This document shows, in pieces, positions 10,638 through 20,791 of a stretch of DNA of 24,852 bases (position 1 is the stretch's first letter; the number at the start of each line of letters is the position of its first letter). The notes under the pieces are model-generated. The model was not told the DNA's origin and did no database searches. It saw only the letters and a program-made list of their open reading frames with translations. Origin of the DNA: Hyphochytrium catenoides (Eukaryota > Sar > Hyphochytriomycetes > Hyphochytriales > Hyphochytriaceae). The DNA is taken from assembly GCA_900088475.1 (NCBI GenBank), contig FLMG01004623.1, positions 1 through 24,852 on the forward strand. Reading direction: 5' to 3'. The translations under genes and the position numbers were made by a program.

Positions 10638-11205
10638 TTAGGGTACAGCTGCCGCAATATGAAGAGCGCCGCCCACAAGGACTGCTGTCATCGCAAGTGC
10701 CATTTTGACAATAAATGAAGACATTAGAAGCTCAGCACCATCTTCAGCCGATGTCTTGGGGTGCTGCACTTCTCCCTACGTCATGTTGAGTTAATTCTGG
10801 ATATTAAACACGAACGGCCAACTAATCGTACCGCGAATAGTTCTTCCTCGGCTTCGTCTTCCAAACTTTCCTTCTTAAGGAGAGTGCGCAGCTTTTTGCT
10901 TCTTGTGTTCCACCCTATACCGTCCTTAAACAGAGAATGCTTGGACCCCTGGTGGAAGCATGGACTCAGTACAGCTCACCTAAAGTAACTTTCGTGCTTC
11001 CGCTTGTTACTCTTGCCTGATCTAAGATGGCTAAAGTCATGATTATGGATACGCCATAAACTGCAGCGGCGATGTAGGCACTCGTATCGGAGGACGTGTA
11101 GAGGATATTCAGCTCGTTGAGCACCTTCAGCGCTCGGCGGATAATCTCGTCCAAAACGACACCGAGCTGCTGATCTTCAAGGTCTTCAGGATGGGTGTCG
11201 GCCAT
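10638..11205 (-). CDS. Small protein with two predicted membrane segments, 3 exons, unknown function
   Basis: Not recognised. Minus-strand exons 11205-11011, 10948-10832 and 10763-10638 join in phase 0 and give 145 aa; introns are 62 and 68 nt. The N-terminus MADTHPEDLEDQQLG is acidic and followed by an amphipathic helix (LDEIIRRALKVLNELN). The first hydrophobic segment is around YIAAAVYGVSIIMTLAIL (residues about 43-60). A basic then acidic loop follows (RSKKLRTLLKKES, EDEAEEELF), and the second hydrophobic segment is MALAMTAVLVGGALHIAAA at the C-terminus. The first donor (GTAACA at 11010) is not the only option: GTATCC (11052 region) and GTGAGC (10985 region) also exist, so the loop could vary. 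It lies tail to tail with the peroxiredoxin gene. Confidence 0.65.
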
Positions 11206-11800
11206 GCTTACGGCTGTTCTCTTATGTTCTTATTTCTTTCTGCGAGGTCAGTAGGGAACGCATTCAGTGCTTGTGGAGATAAGGATCAGAGGTCTTTGCT
11301 GCTCCGGGTAGAAGGACGAGGAAATGCACCGGCCGAGGATAGACCGCCGCTCCCGACAGTAAAGGGAATACGAAACCGGCAACTGTTCTAGTATTCTACG
11401 CGAAGCCTTTTGTCAACTTGAGCAAAGCTACCTGTCTCGGGATGATGAGCGGATTAGCCGCTTGGATAGCTTCCTAACGTAGTGCACCAGAAGTCCGGAC
11501 GCTGTACAAGCACGAGGCAAGAAATATCTTTTTGGGGTTGCTCGTCAAGCCGAATCTTGGTGCATCCCTTGGAAGAGCTATATTCCTCGCTTGTCTCTCT
11601 CCTCCGGCATAGGTAGTGCCGTAGAACTATAGGCCTACAGCGCCTCCTAGGGAAATCTTTTGTGCCTCAATCTCCTGTTGGTTGGGCCTGCTGCAGCTTC
11701 TTCATACAGTGAGATGAAGCTTCGTCCTCTTGTTTGCTGCTGCTCCTTCGCAACTTCAAACAGATCAACCAGGGAACAGACACCTAGCCGCAAACGCACA
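11206..11800. other. Intergenic, no supported gene
   Basis: Upstream flank of the small membrane protein gene. A frame open from about 11660 leads into the weak candidate starting at 11801, but its first part has no splice or start support. Nothing else is seen. Confidence 0.3.
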
Positions 11801-12273
11801 ATGACAAGATTTGGCATCGGACAGTTCCTTTCGGAGAATGAAGGTTAACTAATCCTGAATCAAGGGCATGAATTAGTTATCAAGAGCCAATGAGAAGTCA
11901 GACTTTGCTATAAGATCCAAGCAGGTGAGGAAGAAGACGGGGAGTGATGAGAAAGGAAGTTGATGAGAAGGCAAACAAGACCCTGTCTCGGTCCTCATAG
12001 CACTTCAGAAGCCAAGAGTGGGAATGCTATTGCCAAGAGGAGGATACTTCATGTCTCTTTGAGTTCGATGTGGATAGCTGGGAACATGATTGCCCTCCTC
12101 CCTCGTCACCATCAAGGATAGACTCGCTGCTATTCCAGGCCCAACGATCAGAGTTATCCCGACCCTCAACAGTATCTCGATACTGCATGGTGCAATCTAC
12201 TGGGCTGCTGAGTCTGCCGAAGCAACCGGACATTCTTGGCGTTTTGGCCATATTGTGCGATTGTGTTGACTAG
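11801..12273 (+). CDS. Weak gene candidate, three exons, unknown product
   Basis: ATG 11801 opens MTRFGIGQFLSENE up to a GTTAAC donor at 11844. A second piece, 11887-11924 (reads NEKSDFAIRSKQ), ends at a good GTGAGG donor. It joins in phase 0 across a 76-nt intron to 12001-12273, a 90-codon exon with a TCATAG acceptor (starts HFRSQEWECYCQEED, ends VLAILCDCVD, stop TAG). The second intron is well supported; the first (43 nt, weak sites) is not. The protein is acidic and Ser/Pro-rich, with no recognisable family. It precedes the repeat-protein gene in the same orientation, so some of this could be upstream exons of an alternative transcript. Confidence 0.35.
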
Positions 12274-12468
12274 CTCCGGCGCTAACGAGACGAGTGGTTC
12301 TTTTTGAGTCCACGGTAGTGATGGTTATCTCCATAAAGGACATCGTAACAGAACTCACAACCAGACGATGACCGGCATGCAAATAGCCATCAGGACCGTG
12401 CGCTTTTGGCGTGCTTCCACACGAAGTACGTAGATTAGTGGGGATATTATCCTAGTATCTGCCTCACT

Positions 12469-14579
12469 ATGAGTACTTCATTCCAGGAAGAACTTATCTC
12501 TTGTCTTCGCACCTTCCTAGAACTCAACTCAGCCCTCTTGTCTGGACATGCTAAGAACCGCCTCTACTCCGCCACCAGAAGACTTCGTGACACTGAGAGT
12601 AAGTGCAGCTGCTCTCAGGCTAAATATTGAACCGGTAATATGACCCTTGTTCTGCTCCATACTGTCTAGAGAGGCCTGGCGAGCCACCACATAGCAAGAT
12701 CGGAGATCCAACTTCGCAGGAGCCTCACACTCTATCTGCTGATCTGCAGCGAGCAATACAGGTCCTGTTGGAGAGGGAGCAGCGAGTGGCAAGATCACTT
12801 CACTTAGAGAAAAATGTAGGTCTTCTTGTCAGGTCTTAGAAGAGTGAATGCCGTTCTCATCTTCCGGTCTTTCGCAGCCCTTAGGCTTTCGGATCCTATG
12901 GGTTTCTATATCCGTGACGGTCGTCGGCACTATCTTGGTCGCTTTTGGCCCAGGTAGGTTGAAGAGGGAAGAAAAGGCCAATGCTTTTGAGTTTGACCTA
13001 ACGCTGTATCTTCATTCGGACAGATATAAAGATCTGGGGCAGTAAACAGAGTGCGGAAGTAGTAACTACGACCTTGCAGGATGAGAATTTGAGACTTCAG
13101 ACACAGGTGCTCTAGAGCAAAACATGGGCGGTACAGTACTCTGATTGCTGAGCCGTTGACCTGTAGGAGCTTGCGTCAAAGATTGTTCAAACCGTACTAA
13201 ATGATCCTGAAGTCCTCAAGCAAGCAACAGGCTTCGTCATGCAGGTACCTTTAAAGGTCTCATTGGGGGCTGGTACTTGCTAACTGTGATCCCTTACGTT
13301 CAGATATTAGCTATGGAGAATGTTGTAGAGTCAGCCAAGACCCTGGTAAAGCAAGTGTTGAGAGATCAATGGGTAATCTCGGAGATTTTGCGGCTTTCCA
13401 AGGATCTAGTTAGAGATCTCCTGCAGGTTGGGACTAGCGTTCTGTCCTTGTGGTATTGGAAGCTAAGCAAAGCGATCCCTTCATTAGGATGAAAGCACGA
13501 AGGCGTTGGCATCAGAATTTATTGTGCAGCTGTTGCAAGACGCGCGGACAAGGGCGGCCGTTAATGAGCTTGCTAAGGCAACTATGCAGGTAGGTGGTCT
13601 TAGCCACTAGATGTTCCTTCTAGAATATCGCGGAGTGCCTCACAATTTCTACTTTCAGGATCCAACCAACAGAGCAAGCCTTGAGGAGCTCTTCTCCCAT
13701 CTATTTGTACAGGTGCGCACAAGTAAAGCGGCCCGTTGTTACTTGTGGGCTTTAAATTGAGCGTTCTACGCTTCCGCTGGTATGCAGGAAAATGTTAAGG
13801 ATGCAGTCGTGACTTCCCTTGACGACTCAGTCCATAGGGTTCTGGAGAACGAGGACATTCAGGTAGAAAATCCAGTGTCGCACTGTAGATCCTATGAGGC
13901 ATCTAATTCCTTTCCCCGCTAAGAAGATGTATCGACTTTAAGAGTCCCTCTCTTCCTCCCTTTCATTCAGCGTTATTATCTGCTTCCCGGACCTCCCCTT
14001 AGAGCTGCTTTGTTAGCCAAATAGGTTACGAGCTTCGCATCTAGCTACGTCATCTATCTCTAACATCACCCATATAACCACCACTCTCCGTCGCCTTTAG
14101 AACCATGCCAAAGCCTTTATCAGCAGCATTATCAACGACCCGATACTGCAAGTTGCTGGTGCTGACGCTGCCAAGAGCACCCTTTGGTATGCTGTTCAGC
14201 CTAAATTTCTAAAGTGGTTCCAGAAGGGCGATCCGCGCTCTGCCTTACCTGGGCCGTATCCAGGCCACTCCAAAGGTAGGAGCCCCTTTCAAGGCTATCG
14301 CACATCATTTAATCCTTGTCCGGACGCAGTGAAACCCTTTTCATCCGTGCTCTCTTATCTTGCACTCTGTGTCACTGATCCCTCCTACATATCTCTACAC
14401 TCCTATATCGCCCTTCTAACATCCGTACGCTGGGCGGTTTATCTGCAGCACTACCACGGCAAAAGAGTGACCCACCAGCTTTGCAAGCCCTCTCCCAATG
14501 GCAATACTCAGCCCTTATGTTCACCATCGCTTCCGCCGCTGGAGCCATGGTGGCAGCGGTTTGGCTAGGTCGAGAATAA
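12469..14579 (+). CDS. Membrane protein with helical repeats, 11 exons (390 aa), unknown function
   Basis: Exons 12469-12598, 12670-12815, 12878-12953, 13024-13106, 13167-13244, 13304-13426, 13488-13589, 13659-13712, 13788-13862, 14101-14275 and 14449-14579 join in phase and sum to 391 codons. The N-terminal ~90 residues are charged (MSTSFQEELISCLRTF...LEREQRVARSL). A first membrane segment follows (GFRILWVSISVTVVGTILVA, exon 12878). Next is a region of tandem amphipathic helices built on a loose unit of about 18 residues with Leu/Val/Ala positions and Asp-Pro turns (examples LNDPEVLKQATGFVMQ and IINDPILQVAG). The end is a Pro-rich linker and a C-terminal hydrophobic segment (ALMFTIASAAGAMVAAVWLG). 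Two membrane anchors flanking a helical-repeat domain suggest an organelle-membrane tether or scaffold. This is inference; no family was recognised. Six successive introns are phase 0 directly after a CAG codon. Confidence 0.8.
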
Positions 14580-14656
14580 CCTTTCCCGCCATCACGACGC
14601 AAATAGCCGTGTCGATCTAAAGAAAATGGGTATATGTACAGTTTAAAGGCTGATCT

Positions 14657-15861
14657 CTAGCAACAACTCCTCCCCGTTTGCCTAGCCGCATTCTTGTTGT
14701 TCACTCTCAAAGGTTGTTCAACAGTGCCGGAACTATCAACATGTGATATTTTCCGGTCAGACTGGGATACGGTGTAGAGAAAGGCAAGGAGAATATAGAG
14801 TCATTCATTACAAATCTATCGGGTGTAGAGAGAGCCACGTACCTGCTGCTTTAATAACTTAACTGATCGTTCGCATATCGAGTTGAAGACTTCCTCTACT
14901 CCTATAGCAAGATCAAGAGGTTGAGACTTCACACGGTGACTTTTACATGCATATTTTGGCTACCTTCTCCTGTCTTGGCACTCGTCTTGAAAGCCACCGC
15001 GCCAATCTTCTTGGCATACCTCTCGGCCTTGGCGAAGTCAAACATGTTGGCGCCTGCAATGTCAGCCTTGTTGCCCGCAATGGCAAGGACTATAGGCGGC
15101 GACAAATATGTAAGCAATACCTATGGAAGGCGTCTCACAACTTGACGAATTCTCACCTATGTCAGGCGCTGTGTGCTTCATAAGCTCTGCAAGGGGTACA
15201 GTCAAATAAATAATTAGCTGACGTGGACGGGAAAGTCCCACAAAGATGACAGACATTGGTCTCACCTGTATAAAAGTCCATCATCTGTTCAAAGGAGCTT
15301 TCTTTGCTAAGATCAAACACCAGAATAGCGGCGACCGCATTCCGATAGTACATAGGTGCCTATCAGCACATCATGGCGACACTATCGTTAGCTGAGGGCA
15401 GTTTACTTAGTCATCATAACATGCTCACCATCGATCGGAACCTGAAGGGACAGGTGGTAGGTGAGATCGAGTCAGATATATTAGCCTTTTGACCGTACGT
15501 GGACGCCTCACCTCTCTTGTCCGGCGGTATCCCATATTTGGAGCGTCACCCGTTGACCGTTCATTTCCCTAATAAACGAAAACGTTGACAGAGCCCGCGT
15601 GAGCGATGCTAAGCTGGAGGCTTAGTAGCAGCTAATCAGAGGGCACTGACGTTCTCTTTTGCAAAAATGATGCACCAACTGTTGCTGTCGTGGGCGTTAG
15701 GAAACTTCCTTCCACGTAGCGGACACTAAGGGATGTTTTGCCTACATCTAAAGCACCGAGTCACGACTGTAAGTAGCGCTTCGGAAGAGTAAATCATACA
15801 TGAGAGCCCCACCTGTCCCGCCAAGAACCACAACCTTGAAATCTAGGTCAATGTCATCCAT
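14657..15861 (-). CDS. Rab small GTPase of the Rab5/Rab21/Rab22 group, 9 exons (209 aa)
   Basis: Regulates endosomal membrane traffic by GTP-dependent recruitment of effectors. Minus exons: 15861-15813, 15747-15651, 15568-15512, 15441-15429, 15359-15266, 15186-15157, 15089-14964, 14901-14843, 14761-14657; all phases match (630 nt). G boxes: P-loop GGTDVGKTS; switch I ending TVGASF; WDTAGQER; NKAD in IAGNKADI; TSAKTGEG. FRSMAPMYYR after the switch resembles Rab5 (SLAPMYYRGA), and ASFLQKR resembles Rab21/22. The C-terminus is a polar tail ending SCC, a double-cysteine geranylgeranylation signal. Exon 4 is a 13-nt microexon coding for switch II residues right after DTAGQER. The start MDDIDLDFKVVVLG gives a normal short Rab N-terminus. 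The exact Rab subclass is not certain. Confidence 0.93.
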
Positions 15862-15997
15862 CGCCAGCAAGTATCCGGGCTCAAGGTACGGGACAGCCTG
15901 AGGGCGGGTTAGGAGCTTTATACCTGCACCCGGGCCACTGATGTAGGCTGCGACAAGAAGTTGTGCCCTTCCTGATAAAGCCCCTTGTCTTCCTCAG

Positions 15998-16495
15998 TCC
16001 TGAGACGATGGAGAAGTGTATCCCTCCTCTAACCAGCTAACTTCTCGAAGCGGCACAAGGTCTATCGCTGTCTTCAGTACGTAGCCTTGGAGTCTGCAGG
16101 AGCTTCCTTGTCGCGAGCAACAAGAAGCAGTGATGACACGACGCTGACTCTCACAAGTCATACATCGCCAAGGTTCTGATCAAAACAGGTGCCGCTCTTG
16201 GAAGGATTACAAGTACTCGTAGTAACAATTTGGAACGGCAGATTCTTCACGATAATCGGGTGCGGGAAAGTGTCAATTACAGAGAATTGTGGTGAATTAT
16301 GAGATCAACTTGCTGGTGAATACTACAGAGTTTGACAACAGCTGCGAATTTCTGAGAGATGTCAGTGAAAATTGACACCAGGAGGGAGACAGTGGTTATC
16401 TGTAGAACATACAGATATAGCAGTTGTTGGTGCATCTTCTTCGCCAAGGTTTCTTGATGAGACATAAGCACTGTGGACTGTCTCTTTCTCCTCGT
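15998..16495 (-). CDS. Unresolved short gene or gene fragment between Rab and the nuclear-protein gene
   Basis: Three minus-strand pieces look coding but could not be joined into one model. At 16495-16413 an acidic stretch reads DDEEKETVHSAYVSSRNLG and ends at a consensus GTATGT donor, with a CTCTCAG acceptor at 16352. At 16298-16164 a piece contains HPIIVKNLPFQIVTTS and ends at a GTATGA donor. At about 16090-15998 a piece contains LKTAIDLVPLREVSWLEEG and stops at TGA. It sits head to tail with its two neighbours. The middle piece is reminiscent of a small beta-barrel (IVIKG-P-KIV pattern of eIF5A/KOW-type domains), but the diagnostic hypusine loop is absent, so no identity is claimed. Confidence 0.35.
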
Positions 16496-16811
16496 CGTCT
16501 TCAGAGATCAACGAGTGTGGTCAGCTTGAAGCCTCATCGGTCGGACCAAGATGTCTTGCACCAGTAACAAGGCGTCAACCTTTATTACTTGATGATGCCT
16601 AGACTGAAGTCAGTCGTGGTGTCGATGGGATCGGACTATGCGGCCGCTGTTTGGCACTACAAAGCTAGGCAACGAGCGATCCATAATGAGGGCGAATCGG
16701 CCCTTATAAATTATGCACTTCCCTACTAGGAACGCATCTTCCACAACTATTTACCAGTTAACCGCTGGCATTGCCCCTTAATCAGAGGAAATTGCTTGTT
16801 TTGTTTTGGTC

Positions 16812-18651
16812 TCATCCACCCTGCTGGTCGTCCAAGATAAGAGAGTCATCAGCCATAACCGAAGAGATCAGCTCATCAATAGGATCCATGGGCGTGTCGC
16901 TTGAGGAGTTGAAAGCTAAGCCTAACGAAGTGATGTCCAGATCAGGGCTACTCATCGTATATAAATCCATCCATGGTACTTCATCTTTCACAATAAAGTT
17001 CTCAGTTCGCTTCCTCTTGGCGACAGGAGCCTTGAGAAGAGGTGGCTCAGCTTCACTAGACAAACATTCATCAGCCTCGACCAACCTGTTGAAAGTTTAC
17101 AAGGATATGAACTTGGTTAGATGTTGACCCTAATAGCTCGCAGGCAATTTCTTACTCAGTAGATGAGGGCGAGGATGCCTTACGGCCAGTCGAGGCTATC
17201 GCGAACGGATCCGACTGCAGTATGTAGACGCAGTATAGCTTCCCATGGAACGGCTTGAACAGCAGGACTTCAAAGACGTGCAACGAGTCCGGCCCATGCT
17301 GGCCAGGTCCCCGTGGTGCAGCCCATCCATAGTGCCATGCCTTGAAATCGTAATTAAATGTAAAAACGGCAGCTTGAAGAGCCCCATCTCCAGCGGATCC
17401 CTAGTTCAAACATAAGAAGTTTGTCAATGTGGACTTTAAATGTCGGTAAGCGAATTCTTACCCTGAAAACAGCAGGAATCCACGGTCGTTGCGGATGGTC
17501 CCTATCCTTGGTCAGGCTATGCACAGTCTCTACATCAATCACATCTCCAGTGGCAATCATTGGCCCTGAACACTGCAAAAGCTCCTCATCCACAGTTGTC
17601 ACCTCTTGGGGTCTGAATCTACCAAATACTTTTATGGAGTTTGAAGTGGAAGATCTCAGCGCGCAAAGACGTAGGCCTGAAACGAGAACAACAAATAGGA
17701 GAGAAGTGGTATCAGGTTCGCATCATAGCTCCCGAACCAGCATGCGGAGATGCTTACCTCCTGTGACGGTCAAGCGACAAACAGAGACATGAAGCTTGAT
17801 TGAGTCCCCACAAAAGCCGGACGTGATGTGGACTCCATCTCGGCAATGAGGGAAGCATCGAAGGTTCTTGAAGCCTCCTTTCTTATTGTTCCTCAGGTAC
17901 TGAGCCTTAAATAAGCCCTCTGGGCTACTGGAGACAAAGGCTGCTCGGACCTGCAGGCCACGAGGATCGTGGCAAGACTCATTGTAGCACACGGGCATCA
18001 ACGCATCTTCCGCTTCTGGTGGTAATATCTCGTCATCAACACCTTCAAGACCTCTGACACTACGTCCCAACTCTTGGGCATGCCCTGTTGTTGGTTCAAT
18101 GACTACGACAGTGGCTACCTCGAACTGGTAGGTGGCCGGTGACGCAAGCATGGCGTCCCGATGGGCCAGGAGCTTGCGAAAATGGGCGTTTGGGTTGTTC
18201 CCAAAGAAATCTAGGAGCTCAGACTGGGATCGGTGATGTATCTGTCAATGTTATCAGTACCGTTGACCACTTGGAAAAATTGAGCACAATAACTGATTGA
18301 CTGACCACTGCAGTGTAAATAGCTGAGCCCGGATAAGGCAGCGTCACAGTGATGGCGTCCACTGGAAGGTTATCCGCGGTGTATTGAAGGATGGCCTTCA
18401 GACACCGCTCAAGTTCCAGCCTGCAGTTATCTTTTGCCTTCAATACCATCGTCATGGTAATCTGCCATTGCGCATGGAGATGGGGTGGTAGCATGCAAGG
18501 AAAGTTACAGAGATATATGGATATGTCAGGCTGCAAATCTTTTCACGCGAACCTTTTTATCCTTGCCAAAATGCTGAAGAACAACGGTGGAGTTCCCGGC
18601 TTCCGCAATCGTGGGGGCTAGGCTCAACTCGGCAAATATGGATTCATTCAT
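16812..18651 (-). CDS. Putative nuclear regulatory protein, 6 exons (484 aa), family not assigned
   Basis: Minus exons 18651-18553, 18461-18306, 18223-17758, 17676-17462, 17400-17156 and 17085-16812 join in phase and sum to 485 codons. The protein starts MNESIFAELSLAPTIAEAG. The N-terminal half has alternating hydrophobic, beta-like stretches. The large third exon holds a Cys/His-bearing region (VCYNESCHDPRG, then RCFPHCRDG and SGFCGDS) with several basic residues (LRNNKKGGFKNL), and later exons continue beta-rich (FEVLLFKPFHGKLYCVYIL). The C-terminus carries a KRKR nuclear-localisation-type cluster (APVAKRKRTENF). It is followed by acidic-hydrophobic segments (DEVPWMDLY, MADDSLILDDQQGG) that look like transactivation regions. 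A DNA-binding factor with a beta-sandwich core (p53/STAT/CudA-like) is a hypothesis from this layout; no signature was recognised. Confidence 0.75.
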
Positions 18652-19090
18652 CTTCAGAAAGAGGCCCCAATCGGTCACTACTGTTTAGAACTTTGGGCTC
18701 GGAGTGTGGAGAGCCAAAGACCGATCTTGAGGTTCAAGACTGACAACTATTCTTCGCGAATGAGCAGAAGGTAGCGCACTTCAAGCAAAGATATGAACCG
18801 TAAGCTCTATGGCCAGGATCAGGTCAGACTGTGCTACATAGCCAACATCATTCTCCTGTCCGATGCAAGTAACAACCGACTAGGTGCCAACCTCGGTGAC
18901 CTTTCAAGCGCATTAGGGGCATTTGACTGAGCCCCCACAGAGCAACTGGTCCCTTAGCCAACTGGAGGCACCGAGATGCGGGTAAGAAGCAGACTCAGAA
19001 GAAATGTCAGTGCTGCTGCCGTCACAGAAGAACTACAAAGTGAGAGATGGTTGCTATCGCATCATGAGAAACTTCCTTACCTACGACAGT
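18652..19090. other. Intergenic upstream of the nuclear-protein gene
   Basis: No exon with matching splice phases was found on either strand. It is the presumed promoter side of the minus-strand gene ending at 18651. No element stands out. Confidence 0.3.
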
Positions 19091-19094
19091 TTTC

Positions 19095-19217
19095 CAAGTA
19101 CCTGGTTAACATTGTAAAGTGGGTACTTGTATATTCAGGTACAGTGGAACAGAGCCACTGCAGGTACTGTACCAAATGAGTACAAGTAAGGGGGTACTTG
19201 TAGTACTTATGTACTTG
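19095..19217. repeat. Cluster of GTACTTGTA / TACAAGTAC motifs
   Basis: Within about 120 bases the motif GTACTTGTA or its near variants appear on both strands at least six times (for example GGGTACTTGTA twice, GAGTACAAGTA, AGTACTTATGTACTTG). Direct and inverted copies are mixed, so the stretch could fold or bind a factor repeatedly. Similar copies recur at 22228-22600. Confidence 0.5.
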
Positions 19218-19714
19218 AAGTTGAAGGTCTGGGGCCAGATGGGCGGACAGTTAGATGTTGAGGAGGGAAGATGCCTGCAGAAGAAGACTCTCAAGATCAT
19301 CAGCGCAGGGAGAGAAGAACAGCCTTCTGATAGAACTAATTCCACCTCTGTGAGGACTGGCTTGTGGTTTTCCTACATAATAATATCTCTCTATCTCCAG
19401 CAGGCAAGAGTTGTCTGTCGAGAATGTTCTACTTTCGTGTCACAGGGCTCGATCGATGATTCTTCTTCATAGGAAAAGCAGGAATACCTGGCTTCAGGTG
19501 CCTACTATACTCAATAAGTATCCTATACTATTATGTCTTCTTGCCCAACCACCGGCTGCCGACTACCAACTATCGTCATGGATGATGATTCAATCCTATG
19601 ATGATGACTGGCAGACTCCTATTTTGTTCCTCGCTGCGCAACCGGCGTTGGCCTCATAATAAAGAGGAATAGTCGTCCGCCCTACTATCATCGCATACAA
19701 TGCAGCAGATGACT

Positions 19715-20222
19715 CTAGAAAACTCTCATCGTCGTCGGCCACCCATCTTCTGTCAAACTTCTCGGCGCTACAAATGGCTGCTCTCTTCTGCGTTCAGAAG
19801 AGCTTGATATAGTTATATCTGGTCGTAGTCCCTTATCATCACAGATCGCTGGGTTAGTCATTACTGATACTCTTCTTGGGGGTTGTTGTTGTTGTTGCGC
19901 CTTTCTTCATAATCATCATCACCTCGTTCAGGGAGATATCACGAGATACTATGCACTTGTTGAAAAAGAGTGGGTGGTGGTTATAATAAAGGTTTTTGAT
20001 GGCATGATGACTGCACCCAAAGCGACGAGAAGAGGGATCGATAGTGTTATATCTACATGTCTGGACATCGATAATAATATGAACTTGGTGAAGATGAATA
20101 ATATTACTAGGAGGAACTACTGGGCGCAATGGTGTGCTTGAGAAGTAGTCTGGCTGTATCCAGGAAGTTGTTGATGGAAGAAATGACCTGACTGGATTTC
20201 GGCTTAATGGCCGCCTACATAC
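19715..20222 (-). CDS. Coding-like minus-strand segment, low complexity, unknown product
   Basis: A minus frame stays open from about 20222 to a TAA at 19854 (about 123 codons). It reads as plausible protein (RPLSRNPVRSFLPSTTSW..., LYYNHHPLFFNKCIVSRDI) and ends in a Thr run and PKK. If a 22-nt GT-AG piece (19849-19870, with an internal CTAAC like a branch site) is removed, the frame continues in phase through ICDDKGLRPDITISSSS and SLTEDGWPTTM to a TAG at 19715. Without it the protein ends at 19854. An alternative overlapping frame at 20208-20107 (SSQVISSINNFLDTARLLLK) is also open, so the correct frame is not certain. No family recognised. Confidence 0.3.
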
Positions 20223-20490
20223 GGTCCCTCAGAAGTTATTTATTAAACGTCAGCATTATTGGCATCAGATGTAGCGGGACAGATAGGATGATGAACAGGT
20301 CTCCTCCTTCTTGCTGTCTTTTTGTTTGTTTGAAAGCATAAATATCGAGTTGTTTCAATGTGTACGTTGCGCCTCTTCGACTGCTTATTAGTGGTGGTCT
20401 ATTATCCAACAAGCATGAAGAAGAAGATGATGGATGATGGTCCCGTGGCCGACAAGAGGAGAAGGAAGTCTTTTCTGAAGAATGTAATCA

Positions 20491-20760
20491 TCAAATGAGT
20501 GGTAAAGGGCTCACTGTAAAAAAATTTTCTACCGAAAATCGTTGGCTTTTCGTTCTAAACCGTTTACTTTGTGGGAGGGCGAAATTGAGTTTAAAATGAA
20601 TGATCCCAAAGATGCAAAAAGTAAACAGAAATATGACGACAGGTTTTGAACATTTTCTGAACGATTTTACAACATCAAACTTTACAAAAAGTACACATGC
20701 GCTCAGAGTTGGTGTCATCTGACCTTCATCAACAGAACAAAATTCTAACGGTATCTGAAT
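20491..20760. other. AT-rich stretch without a supported gene
   Basis: Base composition drops to AT-rich compared with flanking DNA. One minus frame is open here for about 110 codons and is hydrophobic, but it has no start, splice or family support. It could be an intron, a decayed insertion or the remains of a mobile element. Confidence 0.25.
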
Positions 20761-20791
20761 AATAGGATGTTTGGAATGGTAAATGAATGGA

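Noticed and set aside
16164-16298. Possible eIF5A identity of the segment with IIVKNLPFQIV
   Set aside because: The expected hypusine loop with GKHG is missing and the flanking exons do not align, so the likeness is too weak to name.
19119-19472. 117-codon open frame on the plus strand, optionally spliced at a GTGAGG donor near 19350 and CTCCAG acceptor near 19421
   Set aside because: The splice would be in phase, but all three plus frames are open in the first half, the start lies inside the GTACTTG motif cluster, and the product has no recognisable feature.
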